Source: Lineus longissimus
Lineage: Eukaryota; Nemertea; Pilidiophora; Heteronemertea; Lineidae
Direction of reading: 5' to 3'
Assembly (NCBI RefSeq): GCF_910592395.1
Contig: NC_088309.1
Location: 3,846,501-3,910,500, forward strand
DNA length: 64,000 nt
Position 1 is the stretch's first letter; each line of letters starts with the position of its first letter. A model generated the notes under the pieces. It was given only the letters and a program-made list of their open reading frames with translations, did not search any database and was not told the origin of the DNA. This document shows, piece by piece, positions 58,872 through 64,000 of the stretch. Position numbers and translations under genes: made by a program.

Positions 58872-61800
58872 CTAATACCAGGAGGTAGAAAAAGATGTTT
58901 TTCCTCCTGGGGGCTCGTTGACCCGCACTTGAAATCGCTTGGGCGTTGTGGTACCGACCGTCTCATCCGCTAGAAGAAGGAATATTATTTTAGAACAGAA
59001 ATATAGGAGAATGGGCGAAATTCGGATGCATTCAATCGCAGCTGCTTGATACACTCCTGCGCAGTGGATTACATATGTCAAGGAGAGTGACGAATTGAGT
59101 CAGAACGTTGCCACTGCTCTGGTATTGTAAAAGATGTCGCACCCAAGCCATTTGATACAAAAGAAATGGTCCCCGTGGAAGTCATCTTTAGGCAATACCA
59201 ATTCCTGAAAACACGGGCTCTTGATTTCCCGAGAGATTGTGTTTAAAATCTGCTGTCAGTAGGAACATTACCCTAAGCAACAACGACGCTCCACCCCAAG
59301 AAGAAAGTAGTCATACACAGGCGTTGTCAGTTCACAAGTAATGGGCATCATCAAAGACAACAATACGAGTATTTTATTCGTTCGCGATATCGCGAATGCA
59401 TGCATATCAAATTTTGGTTGTCGCTTTATCTGACAAATGGAAGGGGTGACGGGTAACACTTACCTTTATCCCAGCCATGGCCAGATGACTGTGGCTCTGG
59501 ATTGGGCTTTCCTTCCACTTTCGGCAGATCGCGCTGAATTTTTGTAGGTATTCTCAGAAGCTAAGCAAAGAAAAATCATACAACATTGAAAGCTGGGTTA
59601 TAGAATATGATCCCCTCGTGCAAATGTCAATCAAAAATACTAATTGGAATTTGCGGGAAGACAAAAAGCGGATGATGATGAAGTGAATGTATGTGTGAGT
59701 GTCATATTTGATCTTCGTGGCCTTCGAAATCTACCATAAGTCAGCTTCTGATGACAGTACTGGTCTCCATCTCCATCTCCATCTTAATCAGCTGTCCGCG
59801 ACCACAAAACCATTGACGCGGATCTGAGATGGGGACCCGTCTAACTCAAATAACGCATACCGATTTATCGTTGTTGATCAGTGTGTCGGGAATGACACTG
59901 ATGAATCGAATGTAGTAATGATGGCAGTGACGTTAAATTCTGTATACTCAATAAATTCCATGCGTGAACGGAACACGGGCCCACAACTTAATCATATACT
60001 GTGAAATAACTGCACCAACAACAACGATTCGAAAGAAAGTAGGGAACGATCAAAGCGACAACTGATATCAATGTTTCATCAGGTGTATGATGCTCGTACT
60101 CTTTTCGATATAATATTCCATTACGAGTAAGTTACTACCATCTAGAACACTGAAAGTCACACATGTAACCATGGGTGTCCCAACGAATGATGCCCAAACA
60201 CATTTTCCCTCAGCCAAAATATTTTGCGCAGTGAATATGTCGTAATGTGAGGGTGACATCATACTTACTGCATCTCTCTGGTCGATCTTGTTGTAAATGT
60301 AACCACAGTGGCTTGACAGTGGTAGGTACCGCCCACGACCCTGGACAACACGCAGCTGAAATATAAAGCATAATTATCCAAATTTAGCCTTTAGAGGACC
60401 ACATCTTGGACCAAGTTAATCTTGGTTGAGCTTACTTGAAATCATAAGACTGCAACTGTTCAAAGGAAGACTCTAACCTTGCCAATTTTTCAGTTTCTTG
60501 TCTGCCAGGACAAGCGACTTCCAGTGACACTATGAGAAAGTTCGTAGCCCTTTGCAGCTGGTGTCCTAGCCCATTAAAATAGGCTTCGATCCGCTACGCT
60601 TTAGTAGTGGGGCTGGCCAGCGCCGGTCCACTGGTGTCCAGGCGAAATGGCCTTGACCTCTTACCTCTCCATCCTCATATACGACATTTCCATTGGTGGT
60701 AATCACAACTGGGCCACCTTTCACGTTCAGGCCTTCAAACAGATTGTAGTCACTCTTGGAGTTAGCGCTGCCAGCGTTGATGGTCCTGGTCAAGTTCGGG
60801 TCCCAGATCAGCAAATCTGCGTCTGATCCGATGTCGATCCTGCCTTTTTGCGGGTAGATGTTGAAGAGTTTGGCAGCATTTGTGCTGGTTGCAGCGACGA
60901 ACTGGCATGGATGCATCACTCCAGAGTTCTGAAAGTATCAAGGGTTTTTGTTAAGTGGAACTGGTCATTGGTTCCTCTCGCTGATGCGACAATAGCTTAT
61001 TGTAAGAATAAATATGAATTTTTGACTTTGAAAATTTTTCACAGGATATAAAGTTCAATCATGTTGACCACACTTACCACTCCCTTCTCCCACATGATAG
61101 CCATCCTTTCCTCTACACCATGGAGTCCAGGTGGGATTAGCCGGAAGTCATCACGACCCTGGAGACGGGCTTTGCTGGGGAAGGGGCAATGGTCAGAGGC
61201 GGTGGTGTGGAGGATGCCGCTGAAAAAGAGGAAGAAGAAAAATGTTATTAAAAAGCACCTCTGGTGCCAGAAACTCAAGGCACCTACTCTATTTATTCAA
61301 TCAACCTGTCATTAATCCGCTATAATTAGAATCTCTCACCACTACAAATGACATAAAATGACAACATTTTATAAATCACTGAAGACTGAAGATATCTACT
61401 CACCACGAGAGAAGGTTCATAAGGTGATCCTTAGTTTTGGGATCATTTCTGAGTGGTGGAACAGAGACATGGTTGGCAGCTTTCTCCCATGATTTGTCCA
61501 GATACTTCTTGCCATCTACTGCGAGGGCGGCAGCTGTTACCTCTCCATATACTACTCGACCTGGTAGAAGGGAAATGTTATTTATAACTTAATTTAACGC
61601 TGAAAAACCTTTAGGGGTGCATATTTGTGTCAGTTGAAGCTCAAAAACCTTTATTTCTAAGAGATTGCCTATAAGACACCCGTTTGTCAGACAGATTTCT
61701 TGTTCTGCCAAGGCCAGGCAGATCAGCGTAACGATGTAGGATTACTGGCTGGCATTAGGAATAATCCGTCTCAGCTTCCTTACTTACCTTCCTTTCTGGC

Positions 61801-62379
61801 TTTAGCAATAGCTTCGGATGCTGTGCTACTCATCACGTGTTGAACATACAATGGACTGTTAGCCTGACTAGCAATGGTTATGGCACGATTCACGGCTTCT
61901 TGTTCAAGCTGGAATCAACACAGATTACTTGAAGTCATCATAACCAAATGATATGAATCATTTAATCACTTGTAATTGATGATAAATTTGCAGCTCATAA
62001 TCAGGCTCCGAGTTCACTCAAGAGTTCCATTTAAGCAAACATAGTCTTCGTCAGATCCGATTCTGATTGAAGTTATTAAGTGAATTTATGCCTGAAGTGC
62101 TACATGATTTTCGAAAGAAATCTGCCAAAGTCGCGCCGACACCGGTATTCTCGGTCATCCATTAAGATCTCTCAAAGCAAGTGAAGACGCAAGACGAGAA
62201 TCTAAATACGCGTAAATGTACAATTCTCCATTCTCTACAGCACCGATACTTATCAAGGCCAAATAAGATTGTGAAATTACTAGCATCGGTACGATCAAAA
62301 AGGTCCTAACCTCTTCGGATCTTGACAGTAAATGACCCTCTGGTCCTCGAATCCCTCTGGAATATACTTCTTCAGCTTT
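58872..62379 (-). CDS. Dihydropyrimidinase (DPYS/CRMP family), C-terminal 344 aa, 5' end beyond the window
   Basis: Exons are 62379-62311, 61908-61788, 61560-61404, 61219-61078, 60928-60665, 60355-60269, 59560-59464 and 58969-58872, in phase throughout; earlier exons lie beyond 64000. The enzyme opens the dihydrouracil or dihydrothymine ring in pyrimidine breakdown, in the cytosol. Visible family landmarks are [19 protein letters not shown] with a metal-ligand His, [43 protein letters not shown] with the catalytic metal-ligand Asp, [14 protein letters not shown] and [20 protein letters not shown]. Keeping the His and the SDHCPF Asp points to an active hydrolase rather than an inactive CRMP. 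The remaining His and carbamylated-Lys ligands fall outside the window. The last two exons add about 65 residues ending in [11 protein letters not shown], recalling the PPGGR end of CRMPs. Exon 60928-60665 can also read through its donor to another tail. Confidence 0.94.
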
Positions 62380-64000
62380 CTGCAGAAAGAAAACAACAAC
62401 AAGTTTGAGGACAAGGCTTTAAATCTTCCCGGAATTGCCAAACCAGCTTGATTTAATGGTATATTTTAACAGGTTACGGTAGCCAACTGATGCTGATTAT
62501 ACCATTGACATATTCGTCCAGCAAAAACTACATTTTTTTTCTTCTTCAATATTTTTCTGAATGGTCTGCTACATTCAACACGATCAACTAGTGCCTGAGT
62601 CACTCCTACTCCAATTCCTAGCAAATGAAATCTACACCGAGTAACGATTGATGGAGTGCTCCGGCATGACTAAACCATTGGAGGAATAGTCTCACGTTTC
62701 ATGAAAAAAATGTGAGAAAAACAATACGAGTGGTAGTTTCTCCGGCTGGAGTCTGCCTCAAACTGGACGAATCGGCAGGTTGAAAGCAAATTTCTAATTG
62801 AAAGATCGAATGAATCTATGCCCCGTGGTCGGACTTGTCTTGTTACTGATTGTTGGTACTGAACCATCAGCAAGAACGCACTGTCCGCATGGCAGTGCTG
62901 TGATTGAGGGAGTTCATCTTCAACGTATCTTCTTTTTTACAAGTTGACTTGTAGAATCAGAAACCATGGATTCTACAGCATGGTGGGCAAGGGAGCCACA
63001 CAGCATTCAGGCTTTTCTCTAAGTTAATTCTCCAAACAACATCAACCCCCACTTAACAGGCGATGACTCAATTGATATTCAGTAAAGCCTCTTAGATTTG
63101 GAGCAGCAAGTGTTAGTTTCTAAGAAAATGTTAGGTAATCAAGTTGTCAAACACATAATTGGCTATATCGTCAAAATGGATGGAGCTAATTGCATTTGGT
63201 TTTCTGTATTGTATAAAGTGTTAGGTACACTTTTGAAATCGTCTTACAGCAGAAAATGGCAAAAAACCTAGATATATGGCCTTTAAGAATAACACTGGAA
63301 AGATTCTTCTGCTACTCCAACCGAAATACAATGTACATGTATATGAAAGTACATCAAAATACCAAGAGAACTTTAATTGCTCACAATTTGAATCCAATCA
63401 AAATTCAAGCTTCGATTGATTGACTGGTGCAATCAAGCTTGTGTGGTCTACATATAGGCATGAGCATCGGGATGCAGCATGACTCACGAGATTAATCATT
63501 TCATATATCAAATACCGGATTAAGGTTTACGATGCAACAGGGAAAACATATTTTGTATCAACAGAAATATATTACAGTGTTTTAGATACTCGAACGTAAC
63601 CGTATTACGACGGGGAGGCAGCATGCGCTTTGCACTACTTTTACCAATTATACCGCCATTTACCGAACATATCCCGCCAGTAAACTGATCAATATTAGGG
63701 GCACTTCATCTGCTGGAACAACAGTTTTCGTTGTCATCGTTCAAACAGTATGATAAATTGTCCAGACAGACTCAAACGATGTTCTGTTATAATCGGAGAA
63801 AGAAATGGTTTGGCGGCCTAGCCTATAGTTCTAGTAGATGTAGGCCTGGGTGGTATAGAACCTCCCGTGTTAGAAGCAATAACTGAGTAGTTGATCATGG
63901 GCAAGGATGTTGCCCAAGGCAGTAATATTGTTTGCTATGAATGCGCATGTTAAGAGCTAAGAAGCTTCAATGTTGGTAAGCTGTCATCACCACCACACCT
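62380..64000. other. Intron of the dihydropyrimidinase gene to the window end
   Basis: No exon matching the expected upstream dihydropyrimidinase motifs, such as HAENGD, was found on the minus strand, so this intron is longer than 1.6 kb. No defined repeat was identified. Confidence 0.5.

Noticed and set aside
1-64000. Bacterial-type features: CRISPR arrays, operons, ribosome binding sites
   Set aside because: The window is clearly eukaryotic; the inverted and tandem repeats have no spacer-repeat regularity.

Overview
This is a eukaryotic window. Every confident gene is split by GT-AG introns whose phases match from exon to exon, introns are AT-rich, there are no operons, and intergenic DNA carries many small transposon remnants, SINE-like copies and microsatellites. 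The gene set (nucleoredoxin, an SLC16-like transporter, a CHST15-type sulfotransferase, a clan-CYP2 P450, dihydropyrimidinase and an ISG12/IFI27-like protein) and the abundant TACATGTA and TAGGCCTA words suggest a marine invertebrate animal. A deuterostome or lophotrochozoan would fit, but the phylum cannot be fixed from sequence alone. All gene models were read by hand from splice signals and reading frame; no alignment or search was run.

Layout. 1.2-9.6 kb (-): four-exon gene for an unrecognised 236-aa single-pass membrane protein, with a possible 5' UTR exon near 14.0 kb. 14.2-20.9 kb: no gene seen. 20.9-21.4 kb (-): ISG12/IFI27-like gene. 21.7-24.2 kb: cluster of foldback DNA elements. 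24.5-27.5 kb (-): four-exon gene for a 752-aa protein with repeated C-K-P-C motifs and one C-terminal C2H2 finger. 29.6-34.7 kb (-): complete eight-exon cytochrome P450, 535 aa. 34.7-41.3 kb: repeats only, including a tandem 5S-rRNA-like SINE. 41.3-45.6 kb (+): seven-exon PAPS-dependent sulfotransferase, 473 aa. 47.5-51.6 kb (+): three-exon monocarboxylate-transporter-like protein, 732 aa, with a cysteine-rich N-terminus. 52.5-56.4 kb (-): seven-exon nucleoredoxin, 453 aa, convergent with the transporter. 58.9-62.4 kb (-): last eight exons of a dihydropyrimidinase that continues beyond the right edge.

The neighbours have no obvious shared pathway; this looks like an ordinary gene-dense animal locus. 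The most unusual things are: the metallothionein-like cysteine motifs on the transporter; the CKPC repeat protein; a nucleoredoxin whose two CxxC sites are both CPPS; a P450 lacking the I-helix acidic residue; a dihydropyrimidinase with two possible homologous C-terminal tails plus a CRMP-like end; and a Mutator-like foldback element with a perfect 9-bp target duplication.
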